Source: Bacillus sp. SG-1
Lineage (GTDB): Bacteria; Bacillota; Bacilli; Bacillales; Bacillaceae_B
Direction of reading: 5' to 3'
Length of the DNA: 64,000 nt
Assembly (NCBI RefSeq): GCF_000181495.1
Contig: NZ_ABCF01000001.1
Location: 616,989-680,988, forward strand
Shown: positions 24,531 to 33,357 of the stretch, piece by piece
How the letters are laid out: the number at the start of each line of letters is the position of its first letter
Numbering within the stretch: the first letter of the stretch is position 1
The notes under the pieces: generated by a model
Databases searched by the model: none
The model's input: the letters and a program-made list of their open reading frames with translations, nothing else
What the model was told of the DNA's origin: nothing
Position numbers and translations under genes: made by a program

Positions 24531-24992
24531 TTACTTGATTTTCTTTTGGTCGACATCACTATAATTCGGATTATCGGAGGCATTGCTGTCTTCCAGTGCC
24601 ACTGCGCTGTTTGTAGGGTTGTCGGACGCATTACTGTCTCCTTGAGCCACTGCACTGTTAGTAGGGTTATCAGAAGCGTCACTATTATCCAATGAAACCG
24701 CACTATTAGTAGGATTATCAGATGCGTTGCTGTCTCCCTGAGCGACCGCGCTGTTTGTAGGATTATCGGATGCATTACTCCAATCCTGGGCAACTGCACT
24801 TCTATCAGGGTTATCAGATGCATTGCTTCGGTCGATGGCGATTGCTCCATTATCTACATAACCGATTGCAACTTGTTTGGGGTTTTGGAACTGTTTTAGA
24901 AGGGAATCATCATCCTTCTTATCATGACGCTTGTCACAAAAGTCCTTTTTACGATCATCTTTCTTGTGAGGATATCTGAATTTCTCGTACAT
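24531..24992 (-). CDS. Six-repeat beta-roll-like protein (B)
   Basis: A 153-residue paralogue of its neighbours. The N-terminal 45 residues are very basic and charged (PHKKDDRKKDF, DKRHDKKDDD). The cap VAIGYVDNGAIAIDR follows, then six 16-residue repeats (SNASDNPTNSAVAQGD and variants). The last repeat changes to NYSDVDQKKIK, the same ending as in protein C, so it is probably a C-terminal cap. No signal peptide, membrane helix or cysteine-rich part is present, apart from one Cys near residue 19. The start follows AGGAGAG. It sits 16 bases after gene C. Confidence 0.75.
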   Translation of the reverse strand: MYEKFRYPHKKDDRKKDFCDKRHDKKDDDSLLKQFQNPKQVAIGYVDNGAIAIDRSNASDNPDRSAVAQDWSNASDNPTNSAVAQGDSNASDNPTNSAVSLDNSDASDNPTNSAVAQGDSNASDNPTNSAVALEDSNASDNPNYSDVDQKKIK

Positions 24993-25008
24993 ACAAATCT
25001 CTCCTTTC

Positions 25009-25413
25009 TTATTTAATCTTTTTTTGTTTTACATCACTGTTATACGGGTTATCCGAAGCGTTGCTGTCTTCTAGTGCCACTGCACTATTGTTCGGGTTAT
25101 CCGAAGCGTTGCTATCTTCCTGTGCAACGGCGCTGTTTGTCGGGTTATCCGAGGCGTTACTGTCTTCGAGAGAAACAGCGCTGCCAGTCGGATTGTCGGA
25201 CGCATTACTCTTAGCTTGAGCAACAGCACTATTTTCAGCATTATCTGAAGCGTTACTGTGATCTTGTGCAATGGCACTCTTATCAGGGTTGTCGGACGCA
25301 TTAGATTTATCTATAGCGATTGCGCCATTGTTGATATAACCAATTGCAACTTGTTCTGGTTCCTGTTCCTGCTTAAACCATGGTTCTCTTTCTTTTCTTT
25401 TTTTCTTCCTCAT
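25009..25413 (-). CDS. Six-repeat beta-roll-like protein (C)
   Basis: A 134-residue protein and first gene of the three-gene set. A short basic start (MRKKKRKEREPW) leads to the cap EQVAIGYINNGAIAIDK, six 16-residue repeats (for example SNASDNPTNSAVAQED) and the ending SDVKQKKIK. ATG 25413 was chosen because AAGGAGGG lies 7 bases upstream; the longer frame to 25470 has no ribosome site. The count of six repeats is the same in all three paralogues, which suggests a fixed structural unit. Confidence 0.75.
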   Translation of the reverse strand: MRKKKRKEREPWFKQEQEPEQVAIGYINNGAIAIDKSNASDNPDKSAIAQDHSNASDNAENSAVAQAKSNASDNPTGSAVSLEDSNASDNPTNSAVAQEDSNASDNPNNSAVALEDSNASDNPYNSDVKQKKIK

Positions 25414-25446
25414 ACCAAAGCCCTCCTTTCCTGGAGATAGTGAACC

Positions 25447-25475
25447 ACTATATTTATATTGGTAAGCCAAGTAAA
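25447..25475 (-). promoter_or_regulatory. Possible promoter of the repeat-protein operon
   Basis: On the minus strand TTTACT (25470-25475), 17 bases and TATAGT (25447-25452) lie about 35 bases before the first repeat-protein start. A moderate sigma-A match only; a sporulation sigma factor cannot be excluded. Confidence 0.4.
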
Positions 25476-25601
25476 TTGCTTGTACATTTAACTATTAAAT
25501 TAAAATTAGAAAAAAATAGACAATCATATTATTGAAAAATAGAATAAAAGGTAATGGTCATTATACTTATTCGAAAAATCAGGAATGGGAGGACGTGAAT
25601 T

Positions 25602-26351
25602 ATGTTGATGAGGGAGAGCATATACAGGATGATAGATGAAAAAGCTGAAATCGTTTTACTTGAAGAGCAAGGCTGCACGTCAGAAGTCCGGAAACTGGTA
25701 ACACAAAATAACTCCTACATATTAAAAAGTTCATTTACGTCAAAGTATCGTGAATGGCTTAAAGCAGAAGCTGACGTTCTGAAAAACAACCAACACTTAC
25801 CGCTGCCTCAATACTTTGAATTTATAGAAGAGGAAAACAGCAGCCATCTCCTCATGTCATTTGAGGAAGGGGTACCCCTCCGAAAGGCTTTGGAAATCGC
25901 TGAATCTCTTCAGGAAGAAAAGGACCTGATAAAAAGCTTCGGCCTTTTCCTAAACAACTTGCATGAAGAAAATCTCGTGAATTTTAAGGATCACAATTGG
26001 CTTCAACGGCAATTAACGAAAGCGGCAGATTACTTGCAGAACGGAGAAGCAGATGGAACCTTGGAACTGCTCCACCACCTGAAGGAGAAAAAACCGGAAC
26101 CGGTCCAACAAACCCTCATCCATGGAGACTGTACGTCTGATAATGTAATGGTGAGGGAAGGGGAAGTTTCTCTGTTTATTGATGTGGCAGGAATGACACT
26201 CGGCGACCCCCGTTATGATGAAGCACTGGCGATCGGCCGCTTCAAGGACAAAAAGGAATACTTGGAAGCGTTTTACGAAGGATACACGCGCTACCGGATT
26301 ACTGAAGAGGAATATCGTTACTTTGACGAGGGGCTTTATGAATTTTTTTAG
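25602..26351 (+). CDS. Aminoglycoside phosphotransferase-family kinase
   Basis: A 249-residue kinase-fold protein of the APH family. The catalytic loop LIHGDCTSDNVMV (Brenner motif HGDxxxxN, residues about 184-196) and the metal-binding Asp in FIDVAGMTLGDPRYDEA (near 204) are both intact. Family members phosphorylate aminoglycosides, macrolides or small metabolites such as choline or fructosamine; the substrate cannot be told. The start ATG follows GGGAGGACGTGAATT. It is a single gene. Confidence 0.85.
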   Translation: MLMRESIYRMIDEKAEIVLLEEQGCTSEVRKLVTQNNSYILKSSFTSKYREWLKAEADVLKNNQHLPLPQYFEFIEEENSSHLLMSFEEGVPLRKALEIAESLQEEKDLIKSFGLFLNNLHEENLVNFKDHNWLQRQLTKAADYLQNGEADGTLELLHHLKEKKPEPVQQTLIHGDCTSDNVMVREGEVSLFIDVAGMTLGDPRYDEALAIGRFKDKKEYLEAFYEGYTRYRITEEEYRYFDEGLYEFF

Positions 26352-26501
26352 AGATTGACCCATTTATGAAAGTCGCTTGTTCATGACTAAAACAAGGGAC
26401 ACTATAGATACTCGCGTTTGTACTGCTTATGTCCAAACTCGGGCTGGTACATCTTTCGCTATTCTAGGCGGCAGATATCTAATATAAGAAAGGTGAAGAT
26501 C

Positions 26502-26996
26502 GTGCAAATCAAGCAAATTAGAAACATATCAAAATCAAAAGTTGAAGTTTTTTTCATCACCCATTGGGGCAGTCCGGAAATGGTCATTTCAAGCGGAATA
26601 TATGACTGTAGCAGCCTGGACGGCTTTGTTGTCCAAAACCAAAAAGAAGAAATCATAGGGATGATAACCTATGTGATACGAGGGGCTGAATGCGAAATCA
26701 TCTCATTGGACAGCCTTGAGGAAGGGAAGGGTGTTGGTTCAAGCTTGATTCGTGCAGTTGAGGAAGCAGTCGCGTTAATTGGTTGCACCTCCGTTAAACT
26801 TGTTACCACAAATGATAATCTCTCCGCATTGAGGTTTTACCAGAAAAGGGGATACCATTTATCACACCTTTATAAAAATGCGGTAGAAAAAGCAAGGAAG
26901 ATTAAATCTGAAATCCCGCTGGTCAGTGAGGATGGAATACCTATTAGAGATGAAATCGAACTGCAAAAGATATTATTTGGGAAAGCAGAAATTTAA
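26502..26996 (+). CDS. GNAT-family N-acetyltransferase
   Basis: A 164-residue acetyltransferase. The acetyl-CoA site is in LDSLEEGKGVGSSLIRAVEEA (residues about 68-88) and the C-terminal signature in NDNLSALRFYQKRGY (about 104-118). GTG 26502 was chosen because AAGAAAGGTGAA precedes it; the frame extends upstream to 26418 without a ribosome site. The acceptor is unknown. Confidence 0.85.
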   Translation: MQIKQIRNISKSKVEVFFITHWGSPEMVISSGIYDCSSLDGFVVQNQKEEIIGMITYVIRGAECEIISLDSLEEGKGVGSSLIRAVEEAVALIGCTSVKLVTTNDNLSALRFYQKRGYHLSHLYKNAVEKARKIKSEIPLVSEDGIPIRDEIELQKILFGKAEI

Positions 26997-27013
26997 AGTA
27001 CTATAGAGGAGCT

Positions 27014-27237
27014 TTAAAGGATGTTAACTCAAAAAAAAACGAAAATTAACGTCCTCTAGAAGAGTTTTAAAGGACGTTAACTTGGAAAAAAGAAAATTAA
27101 CGTACCATAGACCAGCTTTAAAGGACGTTAACTCGAAAAAAAAGAAAAAAATAACGTCCTCTAGACCAGCTTTAAAGGACGTTAACTTTGAAAAAAGAAA
27201 ATTAACATACCATAGACCAGCTTTAAAGGACGTTAAC
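27014..27237. repeat. Intergenic tandem array, 5 units, period 51-54 bp
   Basis: TTAAAGGACGTTAAC (first copy GGATG) recurs at 27014, 27067, 27118, 27172 and 27223, with steps of 53, 51, 54 and 51. Each unit continues with an A-rich stretch and ATTAACGT(C/A)C(T/C), complementary to the core, so each could fold as AGGACGTTAA - A-rich loop - TTAACGTCCT. Open frames across it are products of the repeat. Confidence 0.8.
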
Positions 27238-27407
27238 TGCTTGGTAATAAGGGCCCCATTACACACAGCCCAAAAACAATTTACTGTCTTTCACTTTACC
27301 GGATATGGTAGAATCTAAAAACTCATACAATAAAAGGTTACCATTCAACTATAAGGGGTACGATAAATGAGTAAAATAAATGGTTTTTAGTAAAGGTATG
27401 ATAGATC

Positions 27408-29588
27408 ATGAAACAATTACATAACCGTCCCATATGGTTCGGACGTTTTCTCGCGTCGGACCCGGGGAGAAAAAGATTTCAGTCTGCCGGAAAAACAACG
27501 ATCAGTATTATCACTTCTGTCTTTACGATGATTTGGTTGTTGGATATGGCTGATTATGGAACGATCACACCAGCGATAGTAGCAGGGATGGTCGGCTTAT
27601 TCGGCATCATGCTGGTCATGGACGATACCATGGCGAAAAAGAAGGTTACCACCTTTTTGATTGGTGTTAGTGCTGCAGCGGGAATCACGCTTGGTTCTCT
27701 TTTGGCTCCTTATCCGCTGTTCCTGAACGCTTCCATGCTGCTGACTATTTTTAGCGCCTTCTATTTTTCCCGATTTCAGATCCGGTACTTCTCAATGGGA
27801 ATGACCGGCTTCATGTCGACTTATTTTTCCTCGATACTCCAGTTGGATGCAGCCCATTTGCTTTGGTTTTACATAGGAATCGCCTGCGGGGCTGTTTTCG
27901 CTTTTCTTTATAATTTTGTTTTATTTAAAGGAACTGCCCATGGGTTAAGACAAGGGATGAGGTCTTTCCATATTCAATCCAACTTGACCCTGACTCTTTT
28001 AATCCAATGGATACAGGAAGGCGGAAACAATGACAAGAAAAAGAAGCTCCTGGAGAAGAATGTACAAAGGCTGAACGAATACTCGCGGCTGGTTGCCGGC
28101 GACATTAACGATGAAGACTTAAAGAAGCTGTGGCCCGGAATTTCCTCTTCTCAATTGAGGCTGTATATATTTGATACAGAGATGCTGATTCAAACACTTA
28201 CTGTCTCTGCTGAAAAATTGAAGGAACATGGTGCTTTTGATCAACAACAAGTGAAGTCAGTGGTGATATGGGTCATCCGTTCGTTGAGGGATGCCAAGGT
28301 CCTTTCCGACAATTATTCTGCCTCTGCACTTCAAGATGCAGAAAAGGCTGTTCAGGGACTTCGGTTACTGCTTACAGAAGTTCTTAATGCAAAAGATAAC
28401 CCTGAGAGATGGGTCTTCCCCCTGCGCAGGATCGAGTCGATTGCCAATCATGTTGTCAATGCAGCCGTTGGCATCCAGGAATCACTGAAATCAACTGGAC
28501 CTATTCAAAATGAAAGCCCTGTTGAACCAGTTGAAGAGACAGAAGATAAAGCAGAACCAAAAGATGAACCCAATACATTAAAACCATCTACCCGAAAAGC
28601 GATTCAAGGACTTGTTGCCGGAGTACTCGCAATTATAACTGGTCATATCATTTCTCCTGTCCAGCCTTATTGGGTTCTCCTCACGACATTCATCATCCAG
28701 ATTGGAACGGAATCTGTCGGTAGGACTTACATAAAAGGCTTCCAGCGCTCAGTTGGCACAGTTATTGGAGCCGTCTTTGGCTTTGCTGCTGCTAAGCTTG
28801 TTAGCGGACACGCAGGCCTGGAAGTGTTTTTGTTGTTTGTAGTGATTTTTCTGATGTTCTATGTTTTTACAGTTTCCTATACGTGGATGAGTTTTTTCAT
28901 CACAATGCTGATCGCCTTCATGTATGACCTTCTGCTTGGAGGGATCAGTGTTGAATTGATTTCCGCCAGAGTCATCGATACCATTGCGGGAGCACTCATT
29001 GCCTTGCTTGTTTCGGCATATGTTTTACCGAAAAAGACTCAAGGAAAAGTCACCGAGGCTTTCGATGATTTTCTTGATGAACTGAAAAGCTATACAACGG
29101 CGTATTTAGATTCCTTAAAAAATGAACAAAATACAGAACTTACCGACAAGGCTTTTGAGTTAGATCAAAAGCTGCAGGTGATAAGGGATGAAGCTCAGTC
29201 ACTTCTGAAACGGCCTGATTCCCTGAAAAAAACCGGGATCGCTCGCTGGATGACCGTGGTCACGGCAATCAATTATTATGCCAAACATCTTCTTGCATCG
29301 TCACATCGAAACAGGAAGGCGGAGATTCCTGAAGAATTACAAGGTGTCTTTCATTCGATTGACAAGAAACTGACGGTGAACATTGAACTATTGCAGGAAC
29401 TCATAAAAGAAAAAGAAGTCCATGCGGATTTTTGGTCACTGAACGAAGAGAGAGCGAAGGTTGAAACTCTTTCTCCCAGCAGACAGAAAGGGCATATCGA
29501 CCTCGTTCACCATACGTACTATATTTGGCGAATCAACCAGTCCATCATAGCACTGGGAAAGGACTTGGGGGCAAAAGAGCGGAAATGA
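27408..29588 (+). CDS. FUSC-family membrane protein
   Basis: A 726-residue protein of the FUSC/aromatic acid exporter type. There are two blocks of about five or six hydrophobic segments (residues about 28-175 and 395-545), each followed by a cytoplasmic helical domain. This doubled layout is typical of FUSC proteins linked to efflux of aromatic acids and other anions. The linker near residue 365-385 is highly acidic (EPVEETEDKAEPKDEP). It is transcribed alone, with a terminator overlapping its stop. The ATG has only a weak ribosome site (AAAGGTATG). The substrate is unknown. Confidence 0.85.
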   Translation: MKQLHNRPIWFGRFLASDPGRKRFQSAGKTTISIITSVFTMIWLLDMADYGTITPAIVAGMVGLFGIMLVMDDTMAKKKVTTFLIGVSAAAGITLGSLLAPYPLFLNASMLLTIFSAFYFSRFQIRYFSMGMTGFMSTYFSSILQLDAAHLLWFYIGIACGAVFAFLYNFVLFKGTAHGLRQGMRSFHIQSNLTLTLLIQWIQEGGNNDKKKKLLEKNVQRLNEYSRLVAGDINDEDLKKLWPGISSSQLRLYIFDTEMLIQTLTVSAEKLKEHGAFDQQQVKSVVIWVIRSLRDAKVLSDNYSASALQDAEKAVQGLRLLLTEVLNAKDNPERWVFPLRRIESIANHVVNAAVGIQESLKSTGPIQNESPVEPVEETEDKAEPKDEPNTLKPSTRKAIQGLVAGVLAIITGHIISPVQPYWVLLTTFIIQIGTESVGRTYIKGFQRSVGTVIGAVFGFAAAKLVSGHAGLEVFLLFVVIFLMFYVFTVSYTWMSFFITMLIAFMYDLLLGGISVELISARVIDTIAGALIALLVSAYVLPKKTQGKVTEAFDDFLDELKSYTTAYLDSLKNEQNTELTDKAFELDQKLQVIRDEAQSLLKRPDSLKKTGIARWMTVVTAINYYAKHLLASSHRNRKAEIPEELQGVFHSIDKKLTVNIELLQELIKEKEVHADFWSLNEERAKVETLSPSRQKGHIDLVHHTYYIWRINQSIIALGKDLGAKERK

Positions 29589-29602
29589 TTTCCGCTCTTT
29601 TT
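29574..29602 (+). terminator. Terminator overlapping the FUSC stop codon
   Basis: AAGAGCGGAAA - TGA - TTTCCGCTCTT followed by TTTT. The stop codon lies in the loop. Confidence 0.9.
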
Positions 29603-29671
29603 TCATGAAATAATTACCATTTCAAATAGAATATGTTACAATAAGAATATATGTTCGGTCAGAGGTGAGCT

Positions 29672-30232
29672 ATGAAAAATGAAGAAGAAGTACTAATGGT
29701 GATTAAAGAAGATAAGTGGATGATGGATATCCTGAAGGCAGCTCAAACGCTTGATTTACCAGACTGGTGGATTTGCGCGGGGTTCGTACGCTCTAAAATC
29801 TGGGATAGCCTCCATGGATTCAGCAAAAGGACAAGCTTACCTGATGTCGATGTCGTATATTTTGATCAGAGTAATTGTGACGAAGCACATGAAAAGAAAC
29901 TGGAGAACTGCCTAAAACAACTACTCCCTAATGTTCCATGGTCTGTGAAAAATGAAGCCAGAATGCACATCATCAATAACATCCCGCCCTATACATCCAC
30001 AGTAGACGCGATATCCAAGTTTCCTGAAACCGCTACAGCTTTAGGAGTGAAACTCGACAAAAATGACGACCTTGTCCTCACTGCCCCACATGGCCTTGAG
30101 GATGTACTCAACATGGAACTCAGACCTACACCATACATGAAAACCAGCAAAGAACTTACCGCACTTTATGAAAAACGCATCCTAAAAAAGAACTGGTCCG
30201 CAGCCTGGCCCAAAGTGAAAGTCTACTACTGA
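29672..30232 (+). CDS. Nucleotidyltransferase family protein (NTP_transf_6/DUF925)
   Basis: A 186-residue protein with a nucleotidyltransferase-like core: the WWICAGFVRSKIWD segment (residues about 31-44), LPDVDVVYFD with the metal-binding Asp pair (about 56-65), and STVDAISKFPETATALGV (about 108-125), all typical of the NTP_transf_6 family. Family members are predicted to transfer nucleotides to unknown substrates. The start follows CAGAGGTGAGCT. It is followed by a decayed stretch. Confidence 0.85.
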   Translation: MKNEEEVLMVIKEDKWMMDILKAAQTLDLPDWWICAGFVRSKIWDSLHGFSKRTSLPDVDVVYFDQSNCDEAHEKKLENCLKQLLPNVPWSVKNEARMHIINNIPPYTSTVDAISKFPETATALGVKLDKNDDLVLTAPHGLEDVLNMELRPTPYMKTSKELTALYEKRILKKNWSAAWPKVKVYY

Positions 30233-30249
30233 TTAATGGAGGTCCCTTA

Positions 30250-30695
30250 ATGCTTAAAGAGATTGGTATTTAAAAGAAACGCACCTTGAAGATGCCTGGA
30301 CCTATACATACAAGTGTTTAACAGAGCCATGGAATGACGGGAGGGAAGAAAATGATGGGAAAGAGGCCTGACTGACATTTTTTCCAACCCGCGATTCTTT
30401 GGTATCGATCTACTTGATCCTAATGAAAACTTATCGGCTTTACACTCGGACACACACAGCGTTGGTTGAAGAATCAGCATTTCTACCTGCAGGAGATGTG
30501 CATCAACAATGAATTCCAGGGAAAGGCAGCGGCAGCTTGCTGTTGAAACAGCTGGAGGACTATTGTAAAAGCAACAGGATTACCCGTATAGAACTTTTAA
30601 TCGAACGAAACAGCATGGCCGATCGTTTACAGAAGAACGGCTTCTATGTCAGTCCCAGAATGGCGATGATGGCCAGAACTTTTACTATGACATAG
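30250..30695 (+). pseudogene. Decayed GNAT acetyltransferase gene
   Basis: Several frames in turn give pieces of one acetyltransferase: LKETHLEDAWTYTYKCL (from about 30268), then FFGIDLLDPNENLSALHSD (from about 30393), RWLKNQHFYLQEMCINNEFQ (from about 30460) and SLLLKQLEDYCKSNRITRIE (from about 30535), ending ARTFTMT at 30695. The acetyl-CoA loop reads correctly only if one base is restored in the GGAAAGGCAGCGGC segment. At least three frame changes are needed, so this is a pseudogene rather than a sequencing slip. Confidence 0.7.
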
Positions 30696-30922
30696 ATATT
30701 AACTGTAAATTTCGGATATGTACGATAGAGAAAGTGTAAAGGGGTACTTATGACTCAAAACTTCTAGGTCATAGCTTTACAGTCATAGCGGTGCAGCAAA
30801 AGTGATAACGATAATCGATATTAAAATGAAAACACTCCAAGAGCAACACGGAAGTGTTTGATGCATACACACATACGATGATTACACAAACCTCTCTATG
30901 TAAAGTTTCTTGCTCAGGCTGA

Positions 30923-31351
30923 AGATTCAAGGAAACAGATGGTGAACTAAAAAAATGGATCATTCGCGAACTTGCCAGTGAAGCTCTATTTTATAAAACC
31001 GATTTAACTCACGACCAAATCCTTGAGAGGGCTAAACGAAAAATGGAAGAAGACGAAGCCTGGAAGCAGATCGCCGGGGAGGAGTATGGTGTATCCATAA
31101 CGGAGGAAGAGGTGGACACCTATATCCAAGAAGGTCCAGACACAAGCAGCCTGCCGCAGCATCTGGCTCTTGCCGACGCACTAGGAATGCCGCTTCAGGA
31201 GTTAAATCATACATATGACAGAGACATATATATTAAAAATGCAATGTGGCAAAAACTGAAGCCCGTTTTAGAGAAAGAGTATGGGACAACCAATCATAAT
31301 GAATTGGTTGAAAAATATAACGAAGAAGTGATAAACGAATTGAATCGCTAA
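30923..31351 (+). pseudogene. C-terminal fragment of a SurA-N-like protein
   Basis: An open frame follows an in-frame TGA and has no usable start until ATG 31043. Residues before that ATG still read as protein (ELKKWIIRELASEALFYK) and join smoothly to the rest (102 residues; helical, acidic, ending KYNEEVINELNR). The pattern resembles the SurA N-terminal/PPIase-associated helical domain. The 200 bases upstream hold only short broken frames where a signal peptide would be expected. The gene is probably truncated; a short protein from 31043 is the alternative, though no ribosome site precedes it. Confidence 0.5.
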
Positions 31352-31392
31352 TTGGCTCTTGGCCGGAATGAAAGGAAATAATTAAAAACCTA

Positions 31393-31421
31393 TTGACATA
31401 CCCATTTCTTTCCACTAAAAT
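31393..31421 (+). promoter_or_regulatory. Promoter of the lysine T-box leader
   Basis: TTGACA (31393-31398), a 17-base spacer and TAAAAT (31416-31421). Confidence 0.8.
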
Positions 31422-31427
31422 GTTCAT

Positions 31428-31739
31428 AATTATTAAATAACGGCATTAAAGGCAATGAAGAGAAGAGTAATTTTGATTCATTATTTACAGAGAGTCCCGG
31501 CTGGTGGAAAGGGGCATTAATGGTCTTAATGAAAAAAGCCTCCGAGCTTCGTATGGATCTAAGGTGAATCTTAGTGATGGTGCGACGGGATCTCCCGTTA
31601 CAGAGATAGAGTATACCCAATGTTTGTTGGCGTACTCGAAGAGGTTGGTATGGCAACATATCAACAAACTGAGGTGGTACCGCGAAGTGAACAACTCTCG
31701 TCCTCAAGATTCTAAATCTTGGGGGTGGGAGTTTTTTTA
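31428..31739 (+). ncRNA. T-box leader, probable lysine specificity
   Basis: The leader has the T-box sequence GAGGTGGTACCGCG (31670-31683). A terminator follows (TCCTCAAGAT...ATCTTGGGGG, then seven T, ending 31738). In Stem I the specifier region aligned with other T-boxes reads GAAAAAAGCCTCCGAGC (31531-31547), placing AAA (Lys) at the specifier. Uncharged tRNA-Lys should stabilise the antiterminator and allow transcription of the LysRS gene 40 bases downstream. The specifier assignment is by alignment to the two other T-boxes in this window. Confidence 0.85.
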
Positions 31740-31776
31740 TTGAGTAAAAATCTGTATAAACATAAAAAGGAATGGA

Positions 31777-33246
31777 GTGAGCAATTTGAGTAATGAACAA
31801 ACGGAACGGCGATTGGACAAATTAAATACTTTGAAATCAGAAGGTACCCCAGTGTACCCGGAACGATTTTTGACAAATGTTGAACTAAAAGAAGCCGCCC
31901 TCATGAAGGATGGAGCGGAGGGCATCCGTGCAGCCGGCAGAATCACAGGGATCAGAAGTTTCAGCAAGCTTCTTTTCATTACCATTTCCGATATCCAGGG
32001 ATCCTTACAGCTTTTATTGAAAAAGCAGGAGATTGGCGAAGGGCTTTTTAATAAATTTGAACAATTCTTTGATATCGGCGATTTTATCGGTGTGGAAGGG
32101 AAAATGTACACAACTAAAACAGGGGAAAAAACCCTGAGGATCGAAAAATATGAATTTCTAGGGAAAGCATTAAGACCCTTACCTGAAAAATGGCATGGGA
32201 TCAGTAATATTGAACTTCGATACAGACAAAGGTATCTGGATATGCTCATGACGGAAGAAACGCAAAACCGCGTTCTCGCCAGATCTCAGATGGTTCGCTC
32301 GATTCGCAGGTTTTTTGAAGACCAAGACTTCATCGAAGTGGAAACTCCTGTTTTACAGCACACCTCATCAGGGGCATTGGCAAAGCCTTTCAAAACGTAT
32401 CATAACGCTTTAGATACTGAACTCAACCTGCGTATTGCTCCTGAAACATATCTAAAGAGATTGATAGTAGGTGGATACACGAAAATTTTCGAAGTAGCCA
32501 AATGCTTCAGAAATGAAGGAGTCAGCCCTCAGCATCTGCAGGAATTCACTATGGTGGAAGGATATGCTGCATTTTGGAACTATGAAGATACGATGAGACT
32601 GATGCGGAAAATGATCCTCTCCGTCCTGCAAAACACATTTAATACGACCACGATTACACTGAAAGGACAGTCCATTGATTTTACAGCAGAATGGGACGTA
32701 ATTTCTTTTAGAGAGCTCATCTTAAAAAATACCGGCATTGATATCGATCTGTTCCCTAAAGTGAAAGATCTGCTCCAAGAAACTAAACGAAGAAAGATAG
32801 AGCTGGACTACCAAGAAGCAGACAGCATGGGAAGAGGGAATTTCATCGATTTTCTCTACAAAAAAACTTGCAGGCGGCTGATTGTAAAACCCACTTTTCT
32901 GATTCAACATCCGATCGATCTGTCGCCATTGGCCCGGGCAAACGATGAAGATCCAAGCCTCACCGACCGTTTTCAACTGGTGGTCAATGGAGCTGAAATC
33001 ATCAATGCCTATTCAGAACTGGTTGATCCCCTTGAACAGAGAAAGAGGCTTGAGGTGCAAGCATTGTTAAAAAGCAATGGTGATGCCGAAGCGATGGAGA
33101 TGGATGAAGACTACCTGAAAGCCATGGAATATGGGATGCCTCCGATTTCAGGGTGGGGGTTCGGGGTCGAACGGCTTTTAATGATCCTGACTGACAGTGA
33201 ATCCATCAAGGATTGTGTATTCTTTCCGTTGACAAAAAAACTGTAA
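31777..33246 (+). CDS. lysS: Class II lysyl-tRNA synthetase, divergent second copy type
   Basis: A 489-residue class II LysRS with an N-terminal OB-fold anticodon domain (residues about 50-150). Motif 1 is near residue 180, motif 2 is VAKCFRNEGVSPQHLQEFTMVE (about 246-267), and motif 3 is GWGFGVERLLMIL (about 463-475). The Lys-pocket segment VVNGAEIINAYSELVDP is kept. Several usually fixed residues differ from housekeeping LysRS, for example SGALAKPF for GGAxARPF and VAKCF for IGRNF. With a T-box in front, which the ordinary Bacillus lysS lacks, this looks like an inducible second LysRS. GTG 31777 or TTG 31786 may be the start. Confidence 0.88.
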   Translation: MSNLSNEQTERRLDKLNTLKSEGTPVYPERFLTNVELKEAALMKDGAEGIRAAGRITGIRSFSKLLFITISDIQGSLQLLLKKQEIGEGLFNKFEQFFDIGDFIGVEGKMYTTKTGEKTLRIEKYEFLGKALRPLPEKWHGISNIELRYRQRYLDMLMTEETQNRVLARSQMVRSIRRFFEDQDFIEVETPVLQHTSSGALAKPFKTYHNALDTELNLRIAPETYLKRLIVGGYTKIFEVAKCFRNEGVSPQHLQEFTMVEGYAAFWNYEDTMRLMRKMILSVLQNTFNTTTITLKGQSIDFTAEWDVISFRELILKNTGIDIDLFPKVKDLLQETKRRKIELDYQEADSMGRGNFIDFLYKKTCRRLIVKPTFLIQHPIDLSPLARANDEDPSLTDRFQLVVNGAEIINAYSELVDPLEQRKRLEVQALLKSNGDAEAMEMDEDYLKAMEYGMPPISGWGFGVERLLMILTDSESIKDCVFFPLTKKL

Positions 33247-33357
33247 TAGAGAATAAAGTTCATCCTTCTGTGAAAAAGGTCCTGATAATTTATAGAAGAA
33301 GGATTTCCTGTTCTATTGCAGAATAGTAAGGTATCAATTGAATAGGGAGTGGGTTGT

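Noticed and set aside
27082..27318. Open frames of 78-80 codons on both strands across the 27-kb array
   Set aside because: They arise from the repeated units and end arbitrarily; the unit length is irregular and the predicted peptides are repeat products.
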